Position numbers and translations under genes: made by a program. A stretch of DNA of 20,772 nt from Calditrichota bacterium (GTDB lineage: Bacteria; Calditrichota; Calditrichia; RBG-13-44-9; J075). The stretch is taken from positions 1-20,772 of the forward strand of contig JAJRYW010000126.1 of the NCBI GenBank assembly GCA_024275555.1. Direction: 5' to 3'. The notes beneath the pieces were generated by a model. The model was given only the letters and a program-made list of their open reading frames with translations, was not told the origin of the DNA and did no database searches. Of the stretch, positions 7,281-14,983 are shown one piece after another (the stretch's first letter is position 1; each line of letters opens with the position of its first letter).

Positions 7281-8381
7281 ATGACCGATCAGAAATCCGT
7301 TTTCTTTCTTTTCCGCCCTCCTTTTCTGCTGACCGCCATTATTTCGCTGGTCTTCGGCGTCTGGGGCGGGTTATGGCGCAGCGGCTGGAATGTTCCCCTG
7401 CCGGCGCCGGCTTCACCTGTTATTCACGGCCCCCTGATGGTCTGCGCCTTCCTGGGTATTTTAATCAGCTTGGAGCGGGCGGTGGCCCTGGACAAACTTT
7501 GGGGATATACGGCGCCCGGGTTTGCCCTGATCGGGACGCTCTTTCTCTTTGCCGCTCCCGGCCTGGTCATCATCCCCGTGGCATTTATGATCTCGTCCCT
7601 GCTCCTGACGGGCATCCTGGGTTATTTTTTCCGGCGGGACAGGCAACTTCATTTTGCCGTGATGACCGCCGCCCCGCTGTTTTGGTTTGTGGGCAACCTG
7701 CTCTGGTTTCAGGGGCACACCTTTTCGCAGGTGGTGCTTTGGTGGGCTGCGTTTCTGGTCATCACCATCGCCGGAGAACGCCTGGAGTTGTCCCGGATTC
7801 TGAGATTAACCGCTTTTAAGAAAGTGTTCTTTTTGCTCTCCCTGGCCCTTCTTACTGCCGGGGCTGTGCTGACCACCACCCACTTTCAGGAAGGAGTGCG
7901 CCTGTTCAGTGTGGGCATGATTCTGCTGGGGATTTGGCTGCTGCGGTATGATATGGCCCGGAAAAACATTGTTCTGGCCGGCCTGTCCAAGTACCTGGGC
8001 TGGGCGCTTATTCCCGGCTACCTCTGGCTGATCATCAGCGGCGTCATCGGGATTATTACCGGCGCCGAGATAGCCGGGCCGCTCTACGACGCCTTCTTGC
8101 ACGGAATCTTTGTCGGCTTCATCTTTTCCATGATTTTCGGCCACGCCCCGGTTATTTTTCCGGCTATTCTGCAACGCCCCCTGCCCTTCAGCGCCTACTT
8201 CTACATTCCCCTGGTTTTGCTTCATCTCTCCCTGGTGGTGCGTCTTTGGGGCGACCTGCTTTTCCAGCCCGACATCCGGCTTTACGGAAGCCTGGGAAAC
8301 GCCGCCGCCATCCTGCTTTTTATAGTCATTGTGGCGCTCTCAATTCTGAGCGGGAGAAAAAGCGCCCCTGAGGCGGGGTAA
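7281..8381 (+). CDS. Polytopic membrane protein, NnrS-like
   Basis: The 366-residue product is almost wholly hydrophobic, with roughly ten to twelve predicted membrane spans. It resembles NnrS, a haem- and copper-containing membrane protein linked to nitric oxide or nitrosative stress, but I assign this by general pattern only. Candidate metal ligands inside or beside spans are His49 (VIHGPLMV), His124, His274 (FLHGIFVGF) and His288 (FGHAPVIFP). Two charged motifs within the membrane region, ISLERAVAL (62-70) and GERLELSR (165-172), are probably functional. A GGAG at 7271-7274 sits 6 bases before the ATG. It lies 37 bp after hypE on the same strand and so is likely cotranscribed. An uncharacterised transporter-like protein is the main alternative. 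Confidence 0.55.
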   Translation: MTDQKSVFFLFRPPFLLTAIISLVFGVWGGLWRSGWNVPLPAPASPVIHGPLMVCAFLGILISLERAVALDKLWGYTAPGFALIGTLFLFAAPGLVIIPVAFMISSLLLTGILGYFFRRDRQLHFAVMTAAPLFWFVGNLLWFQGHTFSQVVLWWAAFLVITIAGERLELSRILRLTAFKKVFFLLSLALLTAGAVLTTTHFQEGVRLFSVGMILLGIWLLRYDMARKNIVLAGLSKYLGWALIPGYLWLIISGVIGIITGAEIAGPLYDAFLHGIFVGFIFSMIFGHAPVIFPAILQRPLPFSAYFYIPLVLLHLSLVVRLWGDLLFQPDIRLYGSLGNAAAILLFIVIVALSILSGRKSAPEAG

Positions 8382-8603
8382 ACATAGCGCATTTTTCACA
8401 CTGGGCAGTTTCTTGGGTAAACAGCAAGCTCAGGCAGGGCCATAGTCGCCATAGCCAATCATTATTAAGGCCCTCCTTCCAAGCTCCGGCCCGGAATGCT
8501 GCTCGTCCGCTTGAGGTCAACACATACCCGCCGGGACACGATCGTACTGCTTTTAACCAATATTATGCCGGGGGTGGGAAAGCGGAGCTTTAATTGATAT
8601 GAG

Positions 8604-8627
8604 CGTTCCAGGCAGGAGCCTGGAACG
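8604..8627. repeat. Perfect 10-bp stem hairpin, REP-like
   Basis: CGTTCCAGGC (8604-8613), AGGA loop, GCCTGGAACG (8618-8627). The stem is perfect with a 4-nt loop and no T-run. Short G+C-rich hairpins of this CGTTCCAGGC type look like dispersed extragenic palindromes. Only one copy is present in this window, so its repetitive nature is inferred. Confidence 0.55.
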
Positions 8628-8777
8628 AGAAGAGACAGTCAAAATTTTGGCGACGTATGGCGCTATATATTGAGACGTGAATTCGTTTCCGAAAAGATGA
8701 AATGTATTTGTGTAGTTGCCTTCATGCAATGGTAATGTCCCCCCTGAATCCCCCGTTCGGCTGAGCTCACGACGAAG

Positions 8778-8828
8778 CCCGAAATCGGGGAGAAACCGGC
8801 CTCCCTGCCCGATTTCGGGAAGGGCCGG
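8778..8828. repeat. Twin 12-bp palindromes within an extended hairpin
   Basis: CCCGAAATCGGG at 8778-8789 and CCCGATTTCGGG at 8808-8819 are reverse complements of each other, and each has self-complementary arms. The second sits in a longer stem: CCGG 8796-8799 pairs with 8825-8828, CCCT 8803-8806 with AGGG 8821-8824, and CCCGA with TCGGG inside. C-rich sequence at 8739-8754 and G-rich sequence at 8822-8836 flank the pair. It fits a REP/BIME-like or MITE-remnant unit; no terminator T-run follows. Confidence 0.5.
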
Positions 8829-8907
8829 GGTGGGGAAATTTCATGGGAAACTCGTTCATCACATTCAAACAATTTCATTCTCATACGAATTTACGGGTCT
8901 ATAAGTG

Positions 8908-9357
8908 TTACGAATTACGGCCTAATTTCATAAACAGGCACACCGCGCTGGCCGGGCAGACAGATTGAAATTCCACGGATGTCTTAACACTCTCCGGAAC
9001 CTCCTCCCGCGCGGTATGGCGATACCCCCGTTGCAAAAAGTATTCTTCTGCCGTCTCGGTGAGCAGGTAAATGGTCGGCAGTTTTTTCTCCTTAGCCGAT
9101 TTTAGTATAGCCTGGTAAAGTTGCTCTCCCAGGCCCTGCTTCTGCAAACCCGGCGCTACGGCCAAAGAACGCAGCAACCCGCCCTCGGGATAAACCTCCA
9201 TTCCCACACACCCGACCACCTTCCCCTGCTGTTCAGCCACCCAAAAATGCGGCAGGTGCATCTCCAAATCATCCGTGGGGAGTTTTACCCGGGTAAGCAA
9301 CTCAGCAATGGCGCTGATATCCGCTGCCGCGGCTCTTCTGATACGAACAGAACTCAT
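8908..9357 (-). CDS. GNAT-family N-acetyltransferase, ArsN2-like
   Basis: The product is a 149-residue cytoplasmic acetyl-CoA-dependent N-acetyltransferase. It shows the GNAT acetyl-CoA loop in SLAVAPGLQKQGLGEQL (Q-x-x-G-x-G at about 72-77) and a C-terminal block TETAEEYFLQRGY followed by EFQSVCPASAVCL. That C-terminal signature is characteristic of ArsN2-type enzymes, often annotated as arsenic-resistance acetyltransferases. The start is ATG at 9357-9355, because AGGAGG (complement of 9364-9369) lies 6 bases upstream; a GTG one codon earlier has only 3 bases of spacing. No arsenic gene is visible nearby, so the substrate (amino acid, arsinothricin-like compound or other amine) is open. It is divergently arranged with the histidine kinase gene. 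Confidence 0.82.
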   Translation of the reverse strand: MSSVRIRRAAAADISAIAELLTRVKLPTDDLEMHLPHFWVAEQQGKVVGCVGMEVYPEGGLLRSLAVAPGLQKQGLGEQLYQAILKSAKEKKLPTIYLLTETAEEYFLQRGYRHTAREEVPESVKTSVEFQSVCPASAVCLFMKLGRNS

Positions 9358-9772
9358 CACATTCCTCCTGGCCGGAATTGCTGCAATTCAACATTCTTTA
9401 ATCGATTCAAGCGAATAATAATAATGCCGGCCATCTCAGTCAAGCAGAGATCGAGTCCCCGGCATAACCGGCTGGTTGTTCTGTTCCCCCCGCAACATCT
9501 CCCCGTCGTTAAAAAAGTAATTTGCAACTCTTGCCAGAGCTATCACAACATCTTCTCTGTAAATGATATAACCTGTATTCTCGGGGGAGACTTGCTGCGT
9601 CCTGTGACGGTTAAGTCTCATAAAATCAATTTTTTGCTGCTGTTTTTTTACACGCTTGCCGATAATAGCGCAGATCGGGCGGCGCAGCGCGCCCGGAAGG
9701 CAACGGCATACCGCCCGGAAAACAGTTGCAATTCTTTTCCCGGATGTGCTTATTAGAAATGGACAGGAGCAG
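9358..9772. promoter_or_regulatory. Divergent intergenic region between acetyltransferase and hybrid kinase
   Basis: This 415-bp region should contain the promoters of both genes. Visible elements are AGGAGG for the minus-strand gene (complement of 9364-9369), a perfect 15-bp palindrome at 9375-9389, and AGGAG at 9765-9769 before the kinase ATG. I could not identify convincing -35/-10 pairs, and the open frames here are out-of-frame or N-terminal extensions without protein-like character. Confidence 0.5.
9375..9389. promoter_or_regulatory. Perfect 15-bp palindrome, candidate operator
   Basis: GAATTGC-T-GCAATTC is a perfect 7+1+7 palindrome lying 17 bases upstream of the acetyltransferase start, immediately before its ribosome site. 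The position suits an operator or an RNA hairpin at the 5' end of that transcript. No regulator gene is adjacent. Confidence 0.35.
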
Positions 9773-12700
9773 ATGGCAACATCTTCAAACACGGGTAATA
9801 CAGCCTCAGCGACCATGAAATCATCACTATTTCACGAATGGATACACAGCTACAAGGGAATGAACCAGGTTGTTCCCACCCGGGATTGGTTTGTCTTTTT
9901 GCAAACCGTGCTGAAGGGCCTTAAAAGCCAGGACCACCAGGAGGTGATTCGCTTCCTGGCCGAGCGGCTGCCTCGCTTGTTTGAGGCCGGTGCAAGTATG
10001 GCGTACACCCTGGAAGCGCTGGAAGATTTACGCCTGCGGCTGGTAAAGCATATTTTACAGGACCAGACCATCGCCCAGGAAAATAAGAACCTCTTTTTGA
10101 CAAACCTTTCGCAAATGTTCCAGGGCGTCATCAACCTGTTTTGTGAATGGATCGGCGAATCGTCTCAAGCCCCTGCCGCCCCCGGGCAACGCTCTTCTTT
10201 TCCCCGCATAAAAGATTTGCCGGGTCTGGCAATGATTTTGGAAGGCGAGCGGTTTGCGGCAACCCGGGCAAGCTACAGCCCCGGCATGTACTCTCTGCTG
10301 ACTGTGGAAGCCGGTCAACCGGCTGACTGGGAAACCATACTGCACCCCCAGGATTACCTGGAATGCCGATTCACAATCAAATCCGCCCAGGACGCCCGGC
10401 AACCGTTTTATGAGCTGACTTATCGCATCAAAGCGCCCAATGGCAACTGGAAAGAAATGTGTGAAATCGGGCGAATTTTTTATACAGCGGAAGGCGCCCC
10501 GGTTCGCACGGCGGCGGTAATTTTCCCCCTTCCGGATCAGGCGGGCGGCGCGGGCGAGATATCACCGGCAACCATTTTTTCCAGCCTGATCGACGAAGAG
10601 CGGGAGTTTCTCTTTGTCACCGAGTTATCGGGGCGGGTCAGCTACATCAGCCCGGCGCTCTTGAAGACGGCCAGCCCAGCCGGTGAATCCCGGCAACGGC
10701 CGGATAGCGGGCGCACAACCATCTTCGAACTGTTTAACAAAGCCCTTGGCCGTAAACTGAACCATTATTGGCAACAACTGGAATCGCAGCCGGATCAGCT
10801 CCCGGCGCTCCGGTTGGAACTGCCGGCAAGAGAGGCCGCCCCCCAGCCCCGGGAATGGGTGTTCCGCCCGGCGGCGCTGCACCATTCTTTCGCTCCAGAG
10901 CAACTGGTCTTTTACGGTCAGCCGCCGGAGAGAAGCGATCAGCCGGATCGGCTTGTTCAGCAATTGCGCCGATTCTCCCGGCTTAACTTCGAGGATTCAA
11001 CCTCCCTGGAGAATTTTTATCAGTCGCTGCTGAACCTGGCCGGGCAGCTCTTTCCGCAGGCCCGGGCAATCGGCATCCTGGTAAAACGTCAGGAAAATTT
11101 CCGTTACTTTGCCGGTTCCGGGTACGAGAATTCGCAATGCCAGGACGCCCCGGTATTAAACACCGGGCATCTCAGGAACTTACAGACCCTGCAAAGCGAT
11201 GATCAGAACGACGACGAATTTGAAACACTGGTGAAGCTGGAAATTGAAAAAGGGCTGGATCGTTACCTCGCGTCCGGCCTGGAATCATTAGACAACGCGC
11301 CGGACCACCGCGGCCACCTGCTTGGCCTGGTATACCGGAAATCGGAGCCGCAGGCGATTGTGTCGGTGCGATTCGGCGCCGATCACCTGGCGGAAGCGTC
11401 CTCTCAGCAAATTCTGTTGTCCCTTTTTTGTCAGCGTGCTTCGCATGTATTGGATTACCTGGGCGCCAAATTTGCCTTCCGGCAGCACCTGCTTGCCCTG
11501 CAGCGGTCAATTTTGGAGATCCAGGTTCCGGTGGCAATCCTCAAAGACGGCCTGATCGAGCAGGCCAATAGCCGTTTCCTTTCCCTGGTGAACGCCGAAG
11601 CAGATGAGGTGACCGGTAAAAGCTGGCAGGCCTGGGTTGAGGAAGCCGACCGGGAGCCGCTGCAAGCCTGTTTAGCCCGCTTCGAGGAAGCCGACAATGG
11701 ACAGGAGTGCCAGGTTAACCTGGAGAAAAAGGACGGCCAAACCGTTGCGGTAAAGATTTTATTAAGCCGGTTGCCCTTTACGGAAGGTGAGGAATTTTTA
11801 TTGATGGTCCTCCCCCACCCGGATGGGGCCGGCCGGGATGAGCGCCTCCTCAAAGCGCAGCGCCTGGAAACATTAGGCTCCCTGACCACCAGCGTGGTGC
11901 ACAATTTCAACAATTACCTGGGAGCAATCATTCCCAGCGCCCAGTTAATCATTAAAAATCCCAACGCCAAAGATGTAGAAAAGCGGGCTAAGCTGATTTT
12001 TGTCATGGCCCAGCGCGCCGCCTCGCTGATCCGCCAGTTGCTCTCCTACGCTCATTCCGCGCCGGAAAAAGTGGAAGAGGTAAACCTGAACGGCCTCTTG
12101 CTGGAAATCCAGGATATGTTCCAAAGGATTGTCGGGCCCTCTATACAGATAAATTATCGTTTAACCTCGGACTTGCCCCTTGTTAAAGGCGACCACGATC
12201 AGTATTTGCAAATGCTGTTAAACCTGGTGCTGAACGCCCGTGACGCATTAACAGATGGAGGAGAAATCGATATTTCCACGCGCTTCCGCCGGGTGGATCG
12301 CAAACAGATTGGTGCGCACACCCTGGAACCGGGCGACTATGTAGAGCTAAGCGTCCACGACAACGGAAAGGGGATTCCCCCGGGAATCCGCAAACGCATC
12401 TTCGACCCGTTTTTCACCACCAAGCCGGAGGGCGTCGCAACGGGCCTGGGGTTAAGCATTGTTTACGGCATCCTGAAGCGACATGAGGGCTATGTCATTT
12501 TCCACAGCGAACCGGGCCAGGGAACCACCTTCCACATCTATTTGCCCGCTTGCGAGGCCCCGGCAAAAGCCCCCAAAACCAAACCGGCGACGCAGCAAAA
12601 ACCCATCAGCGGACAAGGCACATTCCTGGTCGTCGATGATGAAAAATATTTACGGGAAGTGCTCTCCAGCATGGGTAAATTGCTGGGATATGGCAGCTTT

Positions 12701-12994
12701 GAGGCGGCAAACGGGAAAGACGCCGTGCAGATTTACCAGGAGCGCCAAAACCAGATCGACCTGGTCATCCTGGATTACGCCATGCCCGGCATCAACGGCA
12801 AACAAACCTACCTGGCGCTCAAGAAGCTCAATCCCACCATTCCGGTTATTCTTTGCACGGGCTACGGGGATCAAAAAGACGTTACGGAGCTGATGAAGGA
12901 GCCCAACGTCGAGTTTTTGCCCAAACCGTTTACCATCGAGATGCTGGGGCAAAAGGTCGCCCGGCTCCTGGCCCAAACCGGCAAAGCCAACTAA
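9773..12994 (+). CDS. Orphan hybrid sensor histidine kinase with PAS/GAF sensors and C-terminal receiver
   Basis: The 1073-residue product lacks obvious membrane segments and is probably a soluble multi-sensor kinase. Residues about 20-130 form a helical domain I cannot name. A PAS_3-like region follows at about 165-255, a second degenerate PAS-like region at 270-385, a GAF-like region at about 400-565 and a PAS domain at about 575-685. The dimerisation/phosphoacceptor helix has LGSLTTSVVHNFNNYL (acceptor His710). The ATPase has its N-box Asn821 in LNLVLNARDAL, DNGKGIP (863-869), FDPFFTTKPEG and GLGLSIV (891-897). The receiver (about 950-1070) has acidic Asp955/956, phosphoacceptor Asp1001 in ILDYAMPG, Thr1029 and Lys1051. 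The start at 9773 follows AGGAG (9765-9769); an in-frame ATG at 9656 lacks support. No partner regulator gene is adjacent. Confidence 0.9.
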   Translation: MATSSNTGNTASATMKSSLFHEWIHSYKGMNQVVPTRDWFVFLQTVLKGLKSQDHQEVIRFLAERLPRLFEAGASMAYTLEALEDLRLRLVKHILQDQTIAQENKNLFLTNLSQMFQGVINLFCEWIGESSQAPAAPGQRSSFPRIKDLPGLAMILEGERFAATRASYSPGMYSLLTVEAGQPADWETILHPQDYLECRFTIKSAQDARQPFYELTYRIKAPNGNWKEMCEIGRIFYTAEGAPVRTAAVIFPLPDQAGGAGEISPATIFSSLIDEEREFLFVTELSGRVSYISPALLKTASPAGESRQRPDSGRTTIFELFNKALGRKLNHYWQQLESQPDQLPALRLELPAREAAPQPREWVFRPAALHHSFAPEQLVFYGQPPERSDQPDRLVQQLRRFSRLNFEDSTSLENFYQSLLNLAGQLFPQARAIGILVKRQENFRYFAGSGYENSQCQDAPVLNTGHLRNLQTLQSDDQNDDEFETLVKLEIEKGLDRYLASGLESLDNAPDHRGHLLGLVYRKSEPQAIVSVRFGADHLAEASSQQILLSLFCQRASHVLDYLGAKFAFRQHLLALQRSILEIQVPVAILKDGLIEQANSRFLSLVNAEADEVTGKSWQAWVEEADREPLQACLARFEEADNGQECQVNLEKKDGQTVAVKILLSRLPFTEGEEFLLMVLPHPDGAGRDERLLKAQRLETLGSLTTSVVHNFNNYLGAIIPSAQLIIKNPNAKDVEKRAKLIFVMAQRAASLIRQLLSYAHSAPEKVEEVNLNGLLLEIQDMFQRIVGPSIQINYRLTSDLPLVKGDHDQYLQMLLNLVLNARDALTDGGEIDISTRFRRVDRKQIGAHTLEPGDYVELSVHDNGKGIPPGIRKRIFDPFFTTKPEGVATGLGLSIVYGILKRHEGYVIFHSEPGQGTTFHIYLPACEAPAKAPKTKPATQQKPISGQGTFLVVDDEKYLREVLSSMGKLLGYGSFEAANGKDAVQIYQERQNQIDLVILDYAMPGINGKQTYLALKKLNPTIPVILCTGYGDQKDVTELMKEPNVEFLPKPFTIEMLGQKVARLLAQTGKAN

Positions 12995-13026
12995 GCGCGA
13001 TTGAAGCCCCCGTCAAGGCCAACCTG

Positions 13027-14607
13027 CTACAGGGGGATATTCCCATGTTTTTTGGGCGGATTTTTATCGACTTTAGTGCGCAGTATTTCCAGGGCCCGGC
13101 AAATTTTAGGACGGGTGGTCTGCGGCTCAATCACTTCATCGATATAGCCATACTCTGCGGCCAGGTAGGGATTGGCAAATTTCTCGCGATATTCCGCTTC
13201 TTTTTCCGCTAAGGCTGCTTCCGGATCATCGGCCTGGGAGATTTCTTTTTTGAAGATGATCTCGGCGGCCCCTTTGGGTCCCATCACGGCAATCTCGGCG
13301 GAGGGCCAGGCAAAATTAAAATCTCCCCGGATATGTTTCGAGCTCATGACGTCATAGGCGCCGCCGTAGGCTTTGCGCAGGATGACGGTAATTTTGGGCA
13401 CGGTGGCCTCGCAGAAAGCGTAGAGCAGTTTGGCCCCGTGGCGGATGATGCCGCCCCACTCCTGGGCGGTTCCGGGCAGAAAACCGGGCACATCCACAAA
13501 GGTGACAATGGGGATATTAAACGCATCGCAGAAGCGCACAAAGCGGGCCCCTTTGGTGGAAGAATCGATATCCAGCACCCCGGCAAGTACGGCCGGCTGG
13601 TTGGCAACAATCCCCACCGAAAAGCCGTTAAAGCGGGCAAAACCCACCACAATATTTTGGGCGTAGTGCTCATGCACTTCAAAAAAGTCGCCCTCGTCAA
13701 CCACCTTTTTAATCACCTCTTTGACGTCATACGGTTTTTGAGGATTGGCCGGGATAATGGACTTGAGCGTCTCGTCCATGCGATCCGGCTTGTCCTTGCC
13801 GGGCGCAAAAGGCGGCTCTTCGGCGTTATTCAGGGGAACATAGCTGATCAGTTTGCGTATTTTACGCAGGCAATCCACATCATTGTCGGTGACAAAGTGG
13901 GATACGCCGCTTTTGGATGCGTGCGTCATGGCCCCGCCCAGTTCTTCGAAAGAAACTTCCTCGTGCGTCACTGTTTTAACCACGCTGGGCCCGGTGACAA
14001 ACATATAACTTTTATCTTTTACCATAAAAGTAAAGTCGCTGATTGCCGGGGAGTAGACCGCGCCGCCGGCGCAAGGGCCCATGATGGCCGAAATTTGGGG
14101 AACCACCCCGCTGGCCAGGGTGTTTCGCAAAAAGATGTCCGCATAAGCGCCCAGGCTGACCACGCCTTCCTGGATGCGAGCGCCCCCGGAGTCATTCAGC
14201 CCGATTACCGGCGCACCGATCTTCATGGCCATGTCCATAATTTTGCATACTTTTTGAGCATGGGCCGCAGAAAGGCTGCCTCCAAACACGGTAAAGTCCT
14301 GGCTGAAAATGCACACGGTTCGCCCGTCAATCTTTCCCAGGCCGACCACCACACTGTCGCCCAGGTAGCGTTGCTTATCCAGGCCAAAATCCTTGGTGTG
14401 GTGGCGCACCAGGATATCGATTTCTTCGAAGGTGCCTTCATCCACCAGCACCTGGATGCGCTCGCGGGCAATCAGCTTGCCTTGCTCGTGCATCTTTTCG
14501 ATTCGTTTTTCGCCGCCGCCCTTCAGCGCTTCCGCTTGCAGTTGCCGAAGCTGGGCAATTTTTTCTTCCATACTGGGCCAGTCATCCGCTTTTTTCTTTG
14601 TCACCAT
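13027..14607 (-). CDS. Acyl-CoA carboxylase carboxyltransferase (beta) subunit, propionyl-CoA type
   Basis: The enzyme transfers CO2 from carboxybiotin to an acyl-CoA, most likely propionyl-CoA to give methylmalonyl-CoA. The 526-residue product has the two crotonase-fold halves of the family. The first oxyanion loop is GPCAGGAVYSPA (177-188) and the second is RKAYGGAYDVMSSKH (411-425). Asp419 in the latter matches the residue that favours propionyl-CoA over acetyl-CoA in actinobacterial enzymes. VPGFLPGTAQEWGGIIRHG (373-391) and the terminal KHGNIPL are also typical. A methylmalonyl-CoA decarboxylase alpha subunit (MmdA) or a mixed-substrate carboxylase is possible. The ATG is preceded by AAGGAG with 5-base spacing. 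No biotin carboxylase or biotin carrier gene is adjacent. The gene converges on the histidine kinase gene with 32 bp between stops. Confidence 0.9.
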   Translation of the reverse strand: MVTKKKADDWPSMEEKIAQLRQLQAEALKGGGEKRIEKMHEQGKLIARERIQVLVDEGTFEEIDILVRHHTKDFGLDKQRYLGDSVVVGLGKIDGRTVCIFSQDFTVFGGSLSAAHAQKVCKIMDMAMKIGAPVIGLNDSGGARIQEGVVSLGAYADIFLRNTLASGVVPQISAIMGPCAGGAVYSPAISDFTFMVKDKSYMFVTGPSVVKTVTHEEVSFEELGGAMTHASKSGVSHFVTDNDVDCLRKIRKLISYVPLNNAEEPPFAPGKDKPDRMDETLKSIIPANPQKPYDVKEVIKKVVDEGDFFEVHEHYAQNIVVGFARFNGFSVGIVANQPAVLAGVLDIDSSTKGARFVRFCDAFNIPIVTFVDVPGFLPGTAQEWGGIIRHGAKLLYAFCEATVPKITVILRKAYGGAYDVMSSKHIRGDFNFAWPSAEIAVMGPKGAAEIIFKKEISQADDPEAALAEKEAEYREKFANPYLAAEYGYIDEVIEPQTTRPKICRALEILRTKVDKNPPKKHGNIPL

Positions 14608-14650
14608 TTCGCTCCTTATCGCTGAATTGCAGTTCCTAACCTGTGAGGCT

Positions 14651-14668
14651 CTCTGTTATGAGACAGAG
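14651..14668. promoter_or_regulatory. 6-bp inverted repeat upstream of the carboxyltransferase gene
   Basis: CTCTGT-TATGAG-ACAGAG is a perfect 6-bp stem with a 6-nt spacer, 43 bp before the carboxyltransferase start on its own strand. It could be an operator or a leader hairpin. I found no clear -35/-10 pair to anchor it. Confidence 0.3.
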
Positions 14669-14746
14669 GAATGAATTTTACACAAGTCTGATCAATTTCG
14701 CACGCCTCTTTTTAAAAAAATATGGCGGCGGGGCCCGGGGCGCACC

Positions 14747-14784
14747 AAAAAAAGCCCGGCGTCTGGAGAAGCCGGGCTTTTTCT
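14747..14784 (-). terminator. Strong intrinsic terminator after the Omp85-like gene
   Basis: A 12-bp perfect stem (14749-14760 with 14771-14782, core AAAGCCCGGC/GCCGGGCTTT) encloses a 10-nt loop. On the minus strand it ends in a run of seven T (complement of 14747-14753). It lies 21 bases past the stop at 14804, not past the premature TGA at 14984, so it marks the original gene end. The opposite strand has five T, so weaker bidirectional action is possible. Confidence 0.88.
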
Positions 14785-14803
14785 ACATTTATTTTCATGC
14801 TGT

Positions 14804-14983
14804 TTAGATATCGCCGCCCAGGGAAATATACCAAATCGGTTTACTCGATTTATGGAGATCATAGCGCCAGGCCACATCAATACGCATCAGGAAGTAGAGG
14901 AAGAACACCCGTGCGCCGATCCCATAACCGCTTACCAGGTCTCTGAAGCGCCGGTTGCCGTTTTCATCCACGTAGGTGCCGCG
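14804..14983 (-). pseudogene. Orphaned C-terminus of the Omp85-like gene after a premature TGA
   Basis: Directly after the TGA at 14984-14986 the same frame stays open for 59 codons to a TAA at 14804-14806. It encodes residues that align without gaps to the C-terminus of the neighbouring paralogue: RGTYVDENGNRRFRDLVSGY here against RGTGKDQFGQRRFRDIVSGY there, continuing through LMRIDVAWRYDL to a final beta strand IWYISLGGDI. These are the last barrel strands including the closing strand and the Omp85 RxDxAW-type motif. There is no ribosome site or start codon that would let it be made separately, so it is either lost or produced only by readthrough. Confidence 0.88.

Larger units (their letters stand above)
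8382..8907. other. 526-bp non-coding stretch with REP-like hairpins
   Basis: It lies between the end of the hyp-cluster transcript and the end of the minus-strand acetyltransferase gene. No open frame with a plausible product or ribosome site was found on either strand. It holds a perfect 10-bp hairpin (8604-8627), two CCCGATTTCGGG-type palindromes (8778-8789, 8808-8819) and C-runs at 8739-8754. None has a trailing T-run, so no classical terminator was seen for either flanking gene. Confidence 0.75.

Noticed and set aside
9656..9772. N-terminal extension of the hybrid kinase from an ATG at 9656
   Set aside because: Arg-rich residues of no protein-like character and no ribosome site; ATG at 9773 follows AGGAG.
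13007..13025. CCCCC/GGGGG inverted repeat between the convergent kinase and carboxyltransferase genes
   Set aside because: A stem of only 5 bp with a long loop and no T-run; not a credible terminator.
13333..14625. A 430-codon open frame on the + strand opposite the carboxyltransferase gene
   Set aside because: It is the antisense shadow of a gene with unmistakable carboxyltransferase motifs; its translation shows no domain.
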